Positions 1-7,987 of a DNA stretch of 64,000 nt are shown here, piece by piece. The number at the start of each line of letters is the position of its first letter. Within the stretch, counting starts at the first letter, position 1. This stretch comes from an uncultured Oscillospiraceae bacterium. Lineage in GTDB: Bacteria > Bacillota > Clostridia > Oscillospirales > Ruminococcaceae. Below the pieces are notes generated by a model. That model did no database searches. It was given only the letters and a program-made list of their open reading frames with translations, and was not told the DNA's origin. Made by a program: the position numbers and the translations under genes. Where the stretch lies: the NCBI GenBank assembly GCA_934448295.1, contig CAKSEY010000004.1, positions 185,814 through 249,813 on the forward strand, in the 5' to 3' direction.

Positions 1-315
1 CGCCGCGTCAGTCCACTTATAGTCGCTGCGGAGCTTGAATTTGTATGTAAGTCCGTCCTCGCTTACGGTGTAGTCCTCGGCTACTCCCGCCGCAAGGCTC
101 CCGTCCGGTTCAAGCCGGAAAAGCCCGGTGTACATCGTCCTGACTATCAGCAGCGACGCGTCGTCCTGCGCCGTCTGGGGGTCAAGGCTCCCGGGATTGT
201 ATGCAATATCGTATTTTATAACGCCGTCGCTGCCGTCCTTTTTCATGCAGCCCGACGACGCAGCTATAACGCAGCACAGCGCTGCGGAGATCATTCCTCT
301 GAACAGCCGGTTCAC
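1..315 (-). CDS. Peptide ABC transporter substrate-binding lipoprotein (family 5), truncated by window edge
   Basis: Only the first 105 codons are present; the gene runs off the left edge. The reading frame opens at a GTG (313-315) preceded by AGAAAGG seven bases upstream, which is a better start than the internal ATG that sits directly against its own purine stretch. The N-terminus is a lipoprotein signal ending in a cysteine (about residue 24, SSGC). It continues with a motif of the type PGSLDPQTAQDDAS and then MYTGLFRLEPDGSL and GVAEDYTVSEDGLTYKFKLR, which is the classic start of OppA/DppA-like family 5 solute-binding proteins. Role: extracytoplasmic capture of oligopeptides. The matching permease and ATPase genes are not visible. 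Confidence 0.85.
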   Translation of the reverse strand, partial: MNRLFRGMISAALCCVIAASSGCMKKDGSDGVIKYDIAYNPGSLDPQTAQDDASLLIVRTMYTGLFRLEPDGSLAAGVAEDYTVSEDGLTYKFKLRSDYKWTDAA

Positions 316-357
316 GGTTAATCCTTTCTGGTCGTGTAAATTTAAAGATACACTCAT

Positions 358-386
358 ATTATAGCATTTACACGGATTTAATTCAA
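358..386 (-). promoter_or_regulatory. Sigma-A promoter of the peptide-binding lipoprotein
   Basis: On the minus strand there is TTGAAT (381-386), a 17-base spacer and a perfect TATAAT (358-363), about 35 bases before the GTG start. Confidence 0.75.
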
Positions 387-443
387 CCGTTTTCCGAATT
401 TTTTATTATTACAATTCTGTAACAATTTCCCGCGCAGAAAATG

Positions 444-950
444 TCAGAGAGCTTCGAACTCCACAGCCCTGCCCTGTTTCAGGCTTTCCGGTACGTTTAT
501 CAGGCGCTGGTTCGCGCTCCCACGGAATTGCAGCGAAAGCGACCGCTTCGCGATATCGAACCTCCCGTCCACAAGGACGTCCAGAATTCCCAGCAGCTTT
601 CTTGTGTACTCCTCGCGCCCCGACTTTTCCAGAAGCTCCTCGAAGGTCCAGCCGCTGTAACACATCAGGTGCTTTCCCGCCTGCCTGAAGCGCTTCCCGA
701 GCTCGTACAGCGGCTCCGGCTGGCAGAAAGGCTCGCCGCCGGAAAACGTGACCCCGCTGCACAGCGGATTATCCATGCACTGCTCGTAAAGTACGTCCGT
801 ATCGGTCAGCTTCCCGCCGGAGAAATCGTGGGTCTCCGGATTATGACAGCCCTCGCAGTTGTGCGGGCAGCCCTGCACGAATATCACGAATCGAAGCCCG
901 GGGCCGTCGACTATCGAATCCTCCACAGTTCCGGCTATTCTTATTTCCAT
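444..950 (-). CDS. nrdG: Anaerobic ribonucleotide reductase activating protein
   Basis: 168-residue radical SAM activase that installs the glycyl radical on NrdD. The start is taken at 950 because AAAGGAG lies seven bases upstream; a longer in-frame extension to 1001 has no such site. The radical SAM cluster motif CPHNCEGC (Cys28, Cys32, Cys35, spacing CX3CX2C) is intact and followed by HNPETHDFSGG, typical of NrdG. The SGGEPFCQ segment is the usual SAM-binding GGE motif. It lies 66 bases downstream of nrdD on the same strand and is presumably cotranscribed from the NrdR-box promoter near 3.46 kb. Confidence 0.95.
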   Translation of the reverse strand: MEIRIAGTVEDSIVDGPGLRFVIFVQGCPHNCEGCHNPETHDFSGGKLTDTDVLYEQCMDNPLCSGVTFSGGEPFCQPEPLYELGKRFRQAGKHLMCYSGWTFEELLEKSGREEYTRKLLGILDVLVDGRFDIAKRSLSLQFRGSANQRLINVPESLKQGRAVEFEAL

Positions 951-1016
951 GGAAATGCTCCTTTCACAAAAACTGAGCGGAGATTTCTCCCCGCCCAGCA
1001 AGAATTTGATTCTTGA

Positions 1017-3350
1017 TTATTCCTCGGAGGTACCGTGCTTTACGCGGTCGGATTCCTCGGCGCGCTTTGCGTTGTTGAAGCGGTCGAGAGTTCCCACCAG
1101 GTAGCCTGTGATCCGGCGGATACGCTCGAATGCGACTTCCTCCTCATGGCGGTGGCAGCAGGGGCACTCGTCGTCGATGATTCCCGTGAAGCCGCAGCAG
1201 GGGTCGCGGTCGATAGGGTGATTTATCGCGCCGTAGCCGATTCCCTGCTCCTTCATGCAGCGGACTATCTGCTCGAATGCGTCAAGGTTCTTCAGCGGGT
1301 CGCCGTCAAGCTCTATGTAGCTTATGTGGCCGCCGTTCGTGAGCGCATGATATGGAGCCTCCAGCTTTATCTTGCGGAATGCGCTGATGTTATAATATAC
1401 CGGAATATGGAAAGAATTCGTGTAGTAATCCCGGTCGGTGATTCCCGGAAGCTCACCGTAGATCTTCTTATCCATGCGCACGAATCTGCCGGAAAGCCCC
1501 TCCGCCGGGGTGGCAAGCAGGCTGAAATTCAGGTGAGTTTTCTCGCTCTCATCGTCCATGCGCTTTCTCATTCTGCCGATAATTTCAAGGCCCAGCTTCT
1601 GCGCCTCGGGGCTTTCGCCGTGATGTACGCCGATGAGCGCTTTAAGGCACTCCGCAAGGCCGATGAAGCCCATTGAAAGCGTGCCGTGCTTCAGTATCTC
1701 GGCAATGCTGTCGTTCTCGGAAAGCTTCTCGGAATCTATCCACACGCCCTGCCCCATGAGGAACGGGAAGTTTTTGACGTGCTTGGAGCACTGTATTCTG
1801 AAACGATGCACGAGCTGGTCAACGACGAGGTTCATCATATCGTCCAGGGAAGCGTAGAACTTGTCCAGGTCGCCGCGCGCCTCGATCGCAAGGCGCGGCA
1901 GGTTGATGGTGGTGAAGCTGAGATTACCCCTGCCGGTGACGATCTCCCTTGTGGGGTCGTAGACATTGCCGATAACGCGGGTGCGGCAGCCCATGTAAGC
2001 CGCCTCGGTGTGGTAGTCTCCGGGCTTGTAGTACTGGAGGTTGAACGGCGCGTCAATGAACGAGAAGTTCGGGAACATACGCTTTGCTGAAACTCTTATC
2101 GCAAGCTTGAACAGGTCGTAGTTAGGGTCGCCGGGGTTGTAGTTCACGCCCTCCTTGACCTTGAATATGTGTATCGGGAATATCGGAGTTTCGCCGTTGC
2201 CAAGACCGTTCTCCTCGGCAAGCATTACGTTTCTGATGACCATTCTGCCCTCGGGAGAGGTGTCGGTTCCGTAGTTTATGGAAGAGAACGGATTCTGCGC
2301 GCCAGCCCTGGAATTCATGGTGTTGAGGTTGTGTATCAGCGCCTCCATGGCCTGGTAGGTCGCGCGGTCGGTCTCCGCCTCCGCAAGCTTTTCCGCTCTT
2401 TCCTGGAGGTGCGAGAAGCCCTCGCCGTACTTCGGGGAGAGCAGCTCCCATTCCTTTTCCTTGTAATCGTCGTTATTCTGGAGCCGGGGGTAAAGCCCAG
2501 TTTCCTTTTTGATTTCAGAGGCGACGAGCTTCATTTCGTCAAGAACCTCGCTGTAATCCTCGATCCCAAGAGTGAAGCTTACCGCCTTGGCAAGATTGTT
2601 GCTATAAAGCCGCTTGAAGGTCTTTTTTACGCCCTCCGCCATGGCATAGTCAAAAATCGGGACCGACTGACCGCCGTGCTGGTCGTTCTGGTTGGACTGT
2701 ATCGCGATGCACGCGAGCGCCGCATAGCTTGAAATATCGTTAGGCTCCCTGAGATATCCGTGTCCGGTGGAAAATCCGTCATGGAACAGCTTGAGCAGGT
2801 CTATCTGGCAGCAGGTGGTCGTCAGCGTGAGGAAGTCCAGGTCGTGGATATGTATATCGCCGTTGATGTGCGCCTGGGAGTGCCTCGGGTCGAGGACGTA
2901 CATCTCGTTGAACTGCTTCGCGCCCTCGCTGCCGTATTTCAGCATGGTTCCCATGGCGGTGTCGCCGTCAATATTCGCGTTTTCGCGCTTTATATCGCAG
3001 TCTGACGCGGATTTAAAGGTGAGATCCTCGTACACCTTCATCAGCGTGGAATCCATCTCGCGCACGCGGGTACGCTCCGCACGGTAGAGGATATAAGCCT
3101 TGGCGGTTTTGGCATGACCGTCCTCGACAAGCACCCTCTCCACCATATCCTGTACCTCTTCAACCGACGGATTACGCCCGATTATCTCCTCGGAAAGCTG
3201 CTGGCACACCTTATCTGCAAGCTGCATTGCCTCGTTATAATCCCTGCCTCCGACTGTCTGGGCAGCCTTGTAAATTGCGCCGGCGATCTTCTCTATATTA
3301 AAGGGGACCTGCCTGCCGTCGCGCTTTTTGATCATCGTGATCATTGCCAT
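1017..3350 (-). CDS. nrdD: Anaerobic ribonucleoside-triphosphate reductase, class III
   Basis: 777-residue class III reductase that makes dNTPs without oxygen. An N-terminal ATP-cone (roughly residues 1-95, starting with IKKRDGRQVPFNIEKI) is followed by the ten-stranded barrel domain. The C-terminal zinc site is visible as DPCCGF ... CPCCHR, and the glycyl radical residue is Gly749 in RRITGYLVGTLDRFN. The ribosome binding site is AAGGAG 11 bases before the ATG. A sigma-A promoter overlapped by a predicted NrdR operator lies about 100 bases upstream, so repression by NrdR when dATP is plentiful is expected. Partner nrdG follows directly. Confidence 0.97.
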   Translation of the reverse strand: MAMITMIKKRDGRQVPFNIEKIAGAIYKAAQTVGGRDYNEAMQLADKVCQQLSEEIIGRNPSVEEVQDMVERVLVEDGHAKTAKAYILYRAERTRVREMDSTLMKVYEDLTFKSASDCDIKRENANIDGDTAMGTMLKYGSEGAKQFNEMYVLDPRHSQAHINGDIHIHDLDFLTLTTTCCQIDLLKLFHDGFSTGHGYLREPNDISSYAALACIAIQSNQNDQHGGQSVPIFDYAMAEGVKKTFKRLYSNNLAKAVSFTLGIEDYSEVLDEMKLVASEIKKETGLYPRLQNNDDYKEKEWELLSPKYGEGFSHLQERAEKLAEAETDRATYQAMEALIHNLNTMNSRAGAQNPFSSINYGTDTSPEGRMVIRNVMLAEENGLGNGETPIFPIHIFKVKEGVNYNPGDPNYDLFKLAIRVSAKRMFPNFSFIDAPFNLQYYKPGDYHTEAAYMGCRTRVIGNVYDPTREIVTGRGNLSFTTINLPRLAIEARGDLDKFYASLDDMMNLVVDQLVHRFRIQCSKHVKNFPFLMGQGVWIDSEKLSENDSIAEILKHGTLSMGFIGLAECLKALIGVHHGESPEAQKLGLEIIGRMRKRMDDESEKTHLNFSLLATPAEGLSGRFVRMDKKIYGELPGITDRDYYTNSFHIPVYYNISAFRKIKLEAPYHALTNGGHISYIELDGDPLKNLDAFEQIVRCMKEQGIGYGAINHPIDRDPCCGFTGIIDDECPCCHRHEEEVAFERIRRITGYLVGTLDRFNNAKRAEESDRVKHGTSEE

Positions 3351-3418
3351 TCCTAGAACCTCTCCTTACATCTCAAAAAAAGAAAATAAAATAAAATCAG
3401 TTTTCAACACAGTATTCA

Positions 3419-3434
3419 ACACAATATATTGTGT
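3419..3434. promoter_or_regulatory. NrdR box, proximal copy
   Basis: A perfect 16-base palindrome, ACACAATATATTGTGT, which matches the published NrdR-box consensus. It lies just downstream of the predicted nrdD transcription start. A weaker second copy starts exactly 31 bases away at 3450, the usual NrdR spacing of about three helical turns. Confidence 0.85.
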
Positions 3435-3449
3435 AAAAAAAGCCGATAA

Positions 3450-3465
3450 ATCTATTATATAGACT
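3450..3465. promoter_or_regulatory. NrdR box, distal degenerate copy over the -10 element
   Basis: ATCTATTATATAGACT matches about 10 of 16 consensus positions and covers the -10 hexamer of the nrdD promoter. Its value comes from the 31-base phase with the perfect box; alone it would be weak. Confidence 0.6.
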
Positions 3466-3482
3466 TGTCCCGGATTTGTCAA
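3454..3482 (-). promoter_or_regulatory. nrdDG promoter
   Basis: Minus strand TTGACA (3477-3482), 17-base spacer, TATAAT (3454-3459): both hexamers are perfect. The leader to nrdD is about 95 bases. Confidence 0.85.
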
Positions 3483-3640
3483 GAACTTAATATATATCAG
3501 ACGTACAAAAAAACCGCGCATATTTGTGTAAAGTCACGATTTTTCGCCGTGAGAAACGCTACACAGTGTTGCACAAAACCCCCGGTTTCCCATTGCAGAG
3601 CAGTTCAGAAATTTATGTCCGAATGTACATTTTCTTACAG

Positions 3641-3669
3641 TTGACTTAACATCACAGTTATGCTATAAT
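3641..3669 (+). promoter_or_regulatory. Promoter of the YhcC-like/rlmN operon
   Basis: TTGACT (3641-3646), 17-base spacer, TATAAT (3664-3669), about 34 bases before the TTG start. The rest of 3351-3702 holds no gene. Confidence 0.8.
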
Positions 3670-3702
3670 TACATAGTACTATTCAGAAAGCGGTGACGGC
3701 AT

Positions 3703-4629
3703 TTGGCAAAGTTCGTATATTCCAATGATGGAAGCAGATACCACACGCTGAAATACCACAATATGGCGACTTTCGGCAGAGAGGTATACAAGGCTGCTGT
3801 CGACGCGGGATTCTCCTGCCCGAATATCGACGGAACCTGCGGCGTCGGCGGTTGTATCTACTGCTCCGGCGGAAGCGGCTATTTCACCGCGCCGGGGCTG
3901 TCAGTCAGCGGGCAGATACAGCGCGAAACCGTGCGTATCCGCGCGGCTCACCCGGACGCGGGAATAATCGCATATTTTCAGGCGCACAGCAACACCTACG
4001 CGCCGCTGGAAAGGCTCCGGGAGGTCTACACTGAGGCGGCGCAGTGCGATATCTGCGGGATCTCCTGCGCCACCCGCGCGGACTGCCTGGACGCGGAAAA
4101 GGCGCGGTTCCTTGCTTCACTGCCGGTTCCGGTGACGGTGGAGCTGGGGCTCCAGACGGCGCACGACCGCACAGCGGAGCTGATAAACCGCGGGCATACC
4201 TGGGCGGATTTTGTCAGGGGATTCAGCACCGCCAGGAGTGCGGGGCTGCGGATTTGCGCGCATATCATCAACGGGCTTCCCGGCGAATCTCAGGAGGATA
4301 TGCTGAAAACGGCTGAGATCCTCGGAAAGCTCCGTCCGGACGGCGTAAAAATACATCTGCTGCACGTTATAGAGGGCACAAAAATGGCGGAGCTGTGGCG
4401 CTCCGGCGAATACCAGCCTATGGAAATGCAAAGCTACATTGACATCACCGTCAGGCAGTTGGAGCTCCTCCCGCCGGAAACCGTGATTGAGCGCCTGACC
4501 GGGGACGGCGACCGCAGCACGCTACTTGCGCCGCTGTGGAGCCTAAACAAGCGCGCAGTGCTCGGCGGGATCATGAAACGCCAGAAAGAGCTTGACAGCA
4601 CACAGGGAATGAGATTCCGGGAGGGCTGA
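3703..4629 (+). CDS. TIGR01212-type radical SAM protein (YhcC-like)
   Basis: 308 residues. The cysteines Cys39, Cys46, Cys51 and Cys54 in CPNIDGTCGVGGCIYC fit the cluster-binding pattern of the YhcC/TIGR01212 family, and the HTLKYHNMATFG and AGFSCPN stretches are also typical. The family has no settled function; it is an oxygen-sensitive [4Fe-4S] enzyme related to tRNA-modifying radical SAM proteins, so an RNA-related role is a guess helped by rlmN one base downstream. The frame opens at TTG, with GCGGTGA about eight bases upstream; no ATG is available before the conserved N-terminus. Expressed from the promoter at 3641-3669. Confidence 0.88.
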   Translation: MAKFVYSNDGSRYHTLKYHNMATFGREVYKAAVDAGFSCPNIDGTCGVGGCIYCSGGSGYFTAPGLSVSGQIQRETVRIRAAHPDAGIIAYFQAHSNTYAPLERLREVYTEAAQCDICGISCATRADCLDAEKARFLASLPVPVTVELGLQTAHDRTAELINRGHTWADFVRGFSTARSAGLRICAHIINGLPGESQEDMLKTAEILGKLRPDGVKIHLLHVIEGTKMAELWRSGEYQPMEMQSYIDITVRQLELLPPETVIERLTGDGDRSTLLAPLWSLNKRAVLGGIMKRQKELDSTQGMRFREG

Positions 4630-4630
4630 A

Positions 4631-5644
4631 ATGGACATCTACTCAATGACGCGCGAAAAGCTCGGGGAATGGTTCCGGGAGCGCGGCGAGAATCCCGCAA
4701 AGGCGGCTATCCTGTTCGAATGGCTGTATCAGCGGGGCATAGCGGGATTCGGGGAGCTTCCGTTTTCCGGCCGCGTGATTTCCGCGCTGGAACAGGAATT
4801 CACCATGGCTCTGCCGGAAACCGAGCTTTCCAGCGGCGGCGGAGATACCGAGAAGCTCCTGCTGAGGCTGTCTGACGGGGAGTTCGTGGAATCGGTGCTG
4901 ATGCGGCAGAAATACGGCGGGAGCGTGTGTATCTCCACCCAGGTGGGGTGCGCGATGGGCTGCGCCTTCTGCCAGAGCGGGCGGCTGAAAAAGCGCCGCA
5001 GCCTGACCGCCGGGGAAATGACCGCCCAGGTGCTGAAGCTCCGGGAGATCTCGAGCGGAAAGATACACAGCGTGACCGTAATGGGCATTGGGGAGCCGTT
5101 CGACAATTTCAGCGCAGTCCGGGATTTCTGCGAAATAATGACGGACTACAAGGGGCTTGCGCTGGGGGAAAAGCACGTCACCGTTTCCACCTGCGGTATT
5201 GTCCCGGGAATCCGGGCATGGGCGGAGCTTCCGCACCCGTGCAGCCTTGCGGTGAGCCTACATTCCGCCGACGACGCTCTTCGCTCGGAGCTTATGCCGG
5301 TGAACCGGAAATACCCCGTTGCAGAGGTCATTGCCGCCGCCCGGGATTTCGCCGTAAAACACAACCGCCGGGTCACGCTGGAATACGTCATGCTTTCCGG
5401 AGTGAACGACCGCCCGGAGCAGGCTCAGCAGCTCGCCGACCTCGTTGGAGCCGACCCGCATTTCTATGTGAACATTATCCCCTACAACGGCAACGACAGC
5501 GGTTTCAGCCGCTCCAGCCGGGAGAGCATTATGACATTCTACGACATACTGAAAAGGAACGGCACGGCAGTCACCATGCGCCGGGAATTCGGCGGGGGGA
5601 TAAACGCCGCCTGCGGGCAGCTGAGTTCTTCAAGAAACACATAA
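4631..5644 (+). CDS. rlmN: Dual-specificity 23S rRNA A2503 / tRNA A37 C2-methyltransferase
   Basis: 337 residues. Radical SAM enzyme that methylates C2 of adenosine 2503 in 23S rRNA and A37 of some tRNAs. Cluster cysteines are Cys107, Cys111 and Cys114 (VGCAMGCAFC). The conserved methyl-carrying cysteine near the C-terminus is Cys328 in GINAACGQL, and the GIGEPFDN motif contacts SAM. The ATG follows the upstream TGA by one base, with GGGAGGG as ribosome binding site inside the end of the preceding gene, so the two are translationally close. A hairpin terminator follows within five bases. Confidence 0.95.
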   Translation: MDIYSMTREKLGEWFRERGENPAKAAILFEWLYQRGIAGFGELPFSGRVISALEQEFTMALPETELSSGGGDTEKLLLRLSDGEFVESVLMRQKYGGSVCISTQVGCAMGCAFCQSGRLKKRRSLTAGEMTAQVLKLREISSGKIHSVTVMGIGEPFDNFSAVRDFCEIMTDYKGLALGEKHVTVSTCGIVPGIRAWAELPHPCSLAVSLHSADDALRSELMPVNRKYPVAEVIAAARDFAVKHNRRVTLEYVMLSGVNDRPEQAQQLADLVGADPHFYVNIIPYNGNDSGFSRSSRESIMTFYDILKRNGTAVTMRREFGGGINAACGQLSSSRNT

Positions 5645-5648
5645 AAAA

Positions 5649-5668
5649 GGAGGAGCATGCGCTCCTCC
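5649..5668. terminator. Bidirectional terminator between rlmN and the facing lipoprotein gene
   Basis: Eight-base perfect stem GGAGGAGC/GCTCCTCC with an ATGC loop, A-run on the left and T-run on the right. It serves rlmN on plus and the lipoprotein gene on minus. Confidence 0.85.
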
Positions 5669-5675
5669 CCAATTT

Positions 5676-6218
5676 TTATTCCTCCACCAGCCCCACGTCC
5701 TCGGTGTAGGGCGCGGGATCGCTGAAATAAGCCGCCAGCTTGTTCCCCGGGGACTTGAACGACAGAATATTCCCGGTGGAGCCGTCCGCCGTTATCGTGC
5801 AGGCGCTCCCGCCAGAGGTCACCTTTGCGGTCAGGACTCCGTCGCGCTCGGTGAATTCAGCGCCGTCAAGCCCGTCGATCCCCTCCGCTATCAGCGCCGG
5901 GAGGATCGTGAAGTCTCCCCCGCCGGCTTCCACTGAAAGCTCCCCGAGGCTTGCGGTGAGCGTTCCGTTTTCCAGCTTCATCTCGACCCCGGAAAGCTCC
6001 GGCGGCTCCGTAAAGAGGAAATCCCAGCAGCCCGGCTCGGAGCGCGTGACCTCCGCCTGAGCCTTGTTGCTGCCGAATGTTATCTCCGCCGCCGCAGTCC
6101 AGCCCGCCGAGATCTCCGGGGACTTCTTCTGTGTGAAAGACACTCCGCCCTCGCAGCCCGTGAGTACCACAGCGGCAAACAGCGCCGCGCCTGCGGCACA
6201 AGCTCTTAACTTATTCAT
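5676..6218 (-). CDS. Uncharacterised lipoprotein
   Basis: 180 residues starting at the ATG that follows GGAGGGAGT; a longer frame to 6263 would overlap the upstream gene without a ribosome site. N-terminal lipoprotein signal with lipobox VLTGC. The rest is a soluble, acidic domain with beta-rich stretches (GWTAAAEITFGSNKAQ, KLENGTLTASLGELSVE) but no catalytic motif I recognise; it resembles small Clostridia lipoproteins that fold like an outer-surface beta-sandwich. It follows the NAD(P)HX repair gene by 41 bases on the same strand and is probably cotranscribed. Function unknown. Confidence 0.8.
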   Translation of the reverse strand: MNKLRACAAGAALFAAVVLTGCEGGVSFTQKKSPEISAGWTAAAEITFGSNKAQAEVTRSEPGCWDFLFTEPPELSGVEMKLENGTLTASLGELSVEAGGGDFTILPALIAEGIDGLDGAEFTERDGVLTAKVTSGGSACTITADGSTGNILSFKSPGNKLAAYFSDPAPYTEDVGLVEE

Positions 6219-6259
6219 AAATACTCCCTCCGAATTGAATTTGAAAGGAGCATTACGGG

Positions 6260-7771
6260 TCATTCTCCGGAATAGACCTCTGGCAGAGCCGCGATGATGT
6301 CAGTCGGCAGGACGCTCTCCGCCGGCATACGCTCCGTCAGAATATCCGCTGCTTTCCAGTGGCAGTAAGCCCCGGCGCAGGCTGCCCTGAACGGCTCTAT
6401 CCCCTGCGCCGCGAACGCCCCGATGATACCCGTGAGCACGTCCCCGCTGCCGCCCTTGGAAAGCCCGCTGCACGCGTACGCATTCACGCAGACCCTGCCG
6501 TCCGGCGCCGCTATGACCGTATCCGCACCTTTCAGCAGAAGGTTCACTCCGTATTCCTTTGCAAAGGAAGCCGCGCGGTTCAGCCGGTCGGACTGGATCT
6601 CCCTTACCGGAAGCCCGGTCATTCTGCTGAATTCCAGCGGGTGCGGGGTGAGTATCGTATCGCCTGTCCGCTCCTTTAGTACATCTATATTCCCGGAAAT
6701 GGAATTTATTCCATCAGCGTCAATTACCACCGGACAGAGCGCGTTTCTTATGACGAATTCCGTCAGCTCCCGGGCGTCCTGCGAATTCCCCAGACCACAG
6801 CCAATAAGCACTGCGGAAGCGGTTTTCAGTCTCGGCAGGACTGTCTGCTCCAGCATTTCCTGCGAAACCTTCACAAAACCGCTCTCGTTCTCCGGCAGAG
6901 GGACGTACACCGCTTCGTGAAGTCCCGCCGCCATAAGCTTCACCGTGCTGACCGGAGCCGCCGCGAAATACAGCCCGGCACCGCTGCGCAGGGCGGCTTT
7001 CGCGCACATGAACGCGGCTCCGTTGAAGCACAGGCTTCCGGCAAAGCCGACCAGCCTGCCGAAGCTGCCCTTGTGTGTATTCCTGCCGTGCGGCGGGAAC
7101 GGTCTGCGCAGGGCTTCGTCCGTCAGGAATCCAACGTTGTTGTCGACGTAGCACTCCTCGCCGATACCGATGTCAAGCAGCTCAGTCCGCCCCAGGATAT
7201 CTGAGGCAGGAGCGTTCAGCAGTCCGCGCTTCATTGCGGCGATGATCAGCGTGTGGGTGGGCTTGAAGCACCGCGCGTCCATTTCTCCGGTGTCGGAATT
7301 CACGCCGCTTGGCACGTCCACCGACACGCGGAATTTACAGTGTGATGTTACAGAAATCGCGGTCAGAGCGTTCTCGTTCAGCTCCCCGTGGAAGCCTGTG
7401 CCATAAATGCAGTCCACCGCACATTCCGCGCCGGATACAGCCTGTTCGATTCCGGAAAGGCCGCAGATATCCACGCCTGAAAGCCGCGCGAGATTTTCCC
7501 TAGCACAGTCCGTTTTAGGCTCTCCGCTCACCAGAACCACGCGAACTTCCCTGCCCTTTTCGCGGAGCAGCCGCGCTATTACAAGTCCGTCCCCGCCGTT
7601 ATTCCCGGAGCCGCATAGAATCACCGTGCGAGCGCTCTCCGGGAGAAGCTCCAGCAGGAATTCAGCGCAGCGGGTCCCGGCATTTTCCATCATCTGGAGA
7701 TAGCTCGTTCCCCCTGCGTCGCAAAGCTGCTCGGCTGTTTTCATCTGGGAATTGGAAACTACATATTTCAT
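6260..7771 (-). CDS. nnr: Bifunctional NAD(P)H-hydrate repair enzyme (epimerase and ADP-dependent dehydratase)
   Basis: 503 residues. The N-terminal YjeF_N domain (about 1-205; CGSGNNGGDGLVIARLL) epimerises the S/R forms of hydrated NAD(P)H. The C-terminal carbohydrate-kinase-like domain (about 220-495; TPHPLEFSRMTG, GLSKGGSGDVLTG) dehydrates them using ADP. Together they repair damaged NADHX and NADPHX. Start: ATG with AGGAGG seven bases upstream. Full family length, all key glycines present. Confidence 0.95.
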   Translation of the reverse strand: MKYVVSNSQMKTAEQLCDAGGTSYLQMMENAGTRCAEFLLELLPESARTVILCGSGNNGGDGLVIARLLREKGREVRVVLVSGEPKTDCARENLARLSGVDICGLSGIEQAVSGAECAVDCIYGTGFHGELNENALTAISVTSHCKFRVSVDVPSGVNSDTGEMDARCFKPTHTLIIAAMKRGLLNAPASDILGRTELLDIGIGEECYVDNNVGFLTDEALRRPFPPHGRNTHKGSFGRLVGFAGSLCFNGAAFMCAKAALRSGAGLYFAAAPVSTVKLMAAGLHEAVYVPLPENESGFVKVSQEMLEQTVLPRLKTASAVLIGCGLGNSQDARELTEFVIRNALCPVVIDADGINSISGNIDVLKERTGDTILTPHPLEFSRMTGLPVREIQSDRLNRAASFAKEYGVNLLLKGADTVIAAPDGRVCVNAYACSGLSKGGSGDVLTGIIGAFAAQGIEPFRAACAGAYCHWKAADILTERMPAESVLPTDIIAALPEVYSGE

Positions 7772-7799
7772 GGCGGCGCCTCCTGAGTTTATTTCCGGG

Positions 7800-7951
7800 A
7801 ACCTCTAAAAACCGACGTAAAAAGCAAAAATGGGCAGGGTGCGCCAGATTCTAGGAAAACCGACGCAGTAAGGCTGTATACCTTTCAAGGAGGTTTGACG
7901 ACGAAGATGGTGCGCACTGCACATTTTCGCTCACATGAGGTTTTTTGAGTT
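7800..7951. mobile_element. MITE-like inverted-repeat element
   Basis: The left end AACCTCTAAAAACC (7800-7813) is mirrored by GGTTTTTTGAGTT (7939-7951). Inside, an imperfect inverted repeat brings AAAATGGGCAG and TGCGCCA on the left against TGGTGCGCA and CTGCACATTTT on the right. There is no reading frame. The same 14-base end occurs at 63930-63943 next to what may be the start of a transposase gene, so this could be its non-autonomous relative. The element fills most of the gap between nnr and the next lipoprotein gene. Confidence 0.55.
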
Positions 7952-7987
7952 GACCTTACTATATTATAGCACTTTTTCGGCGGAAAA

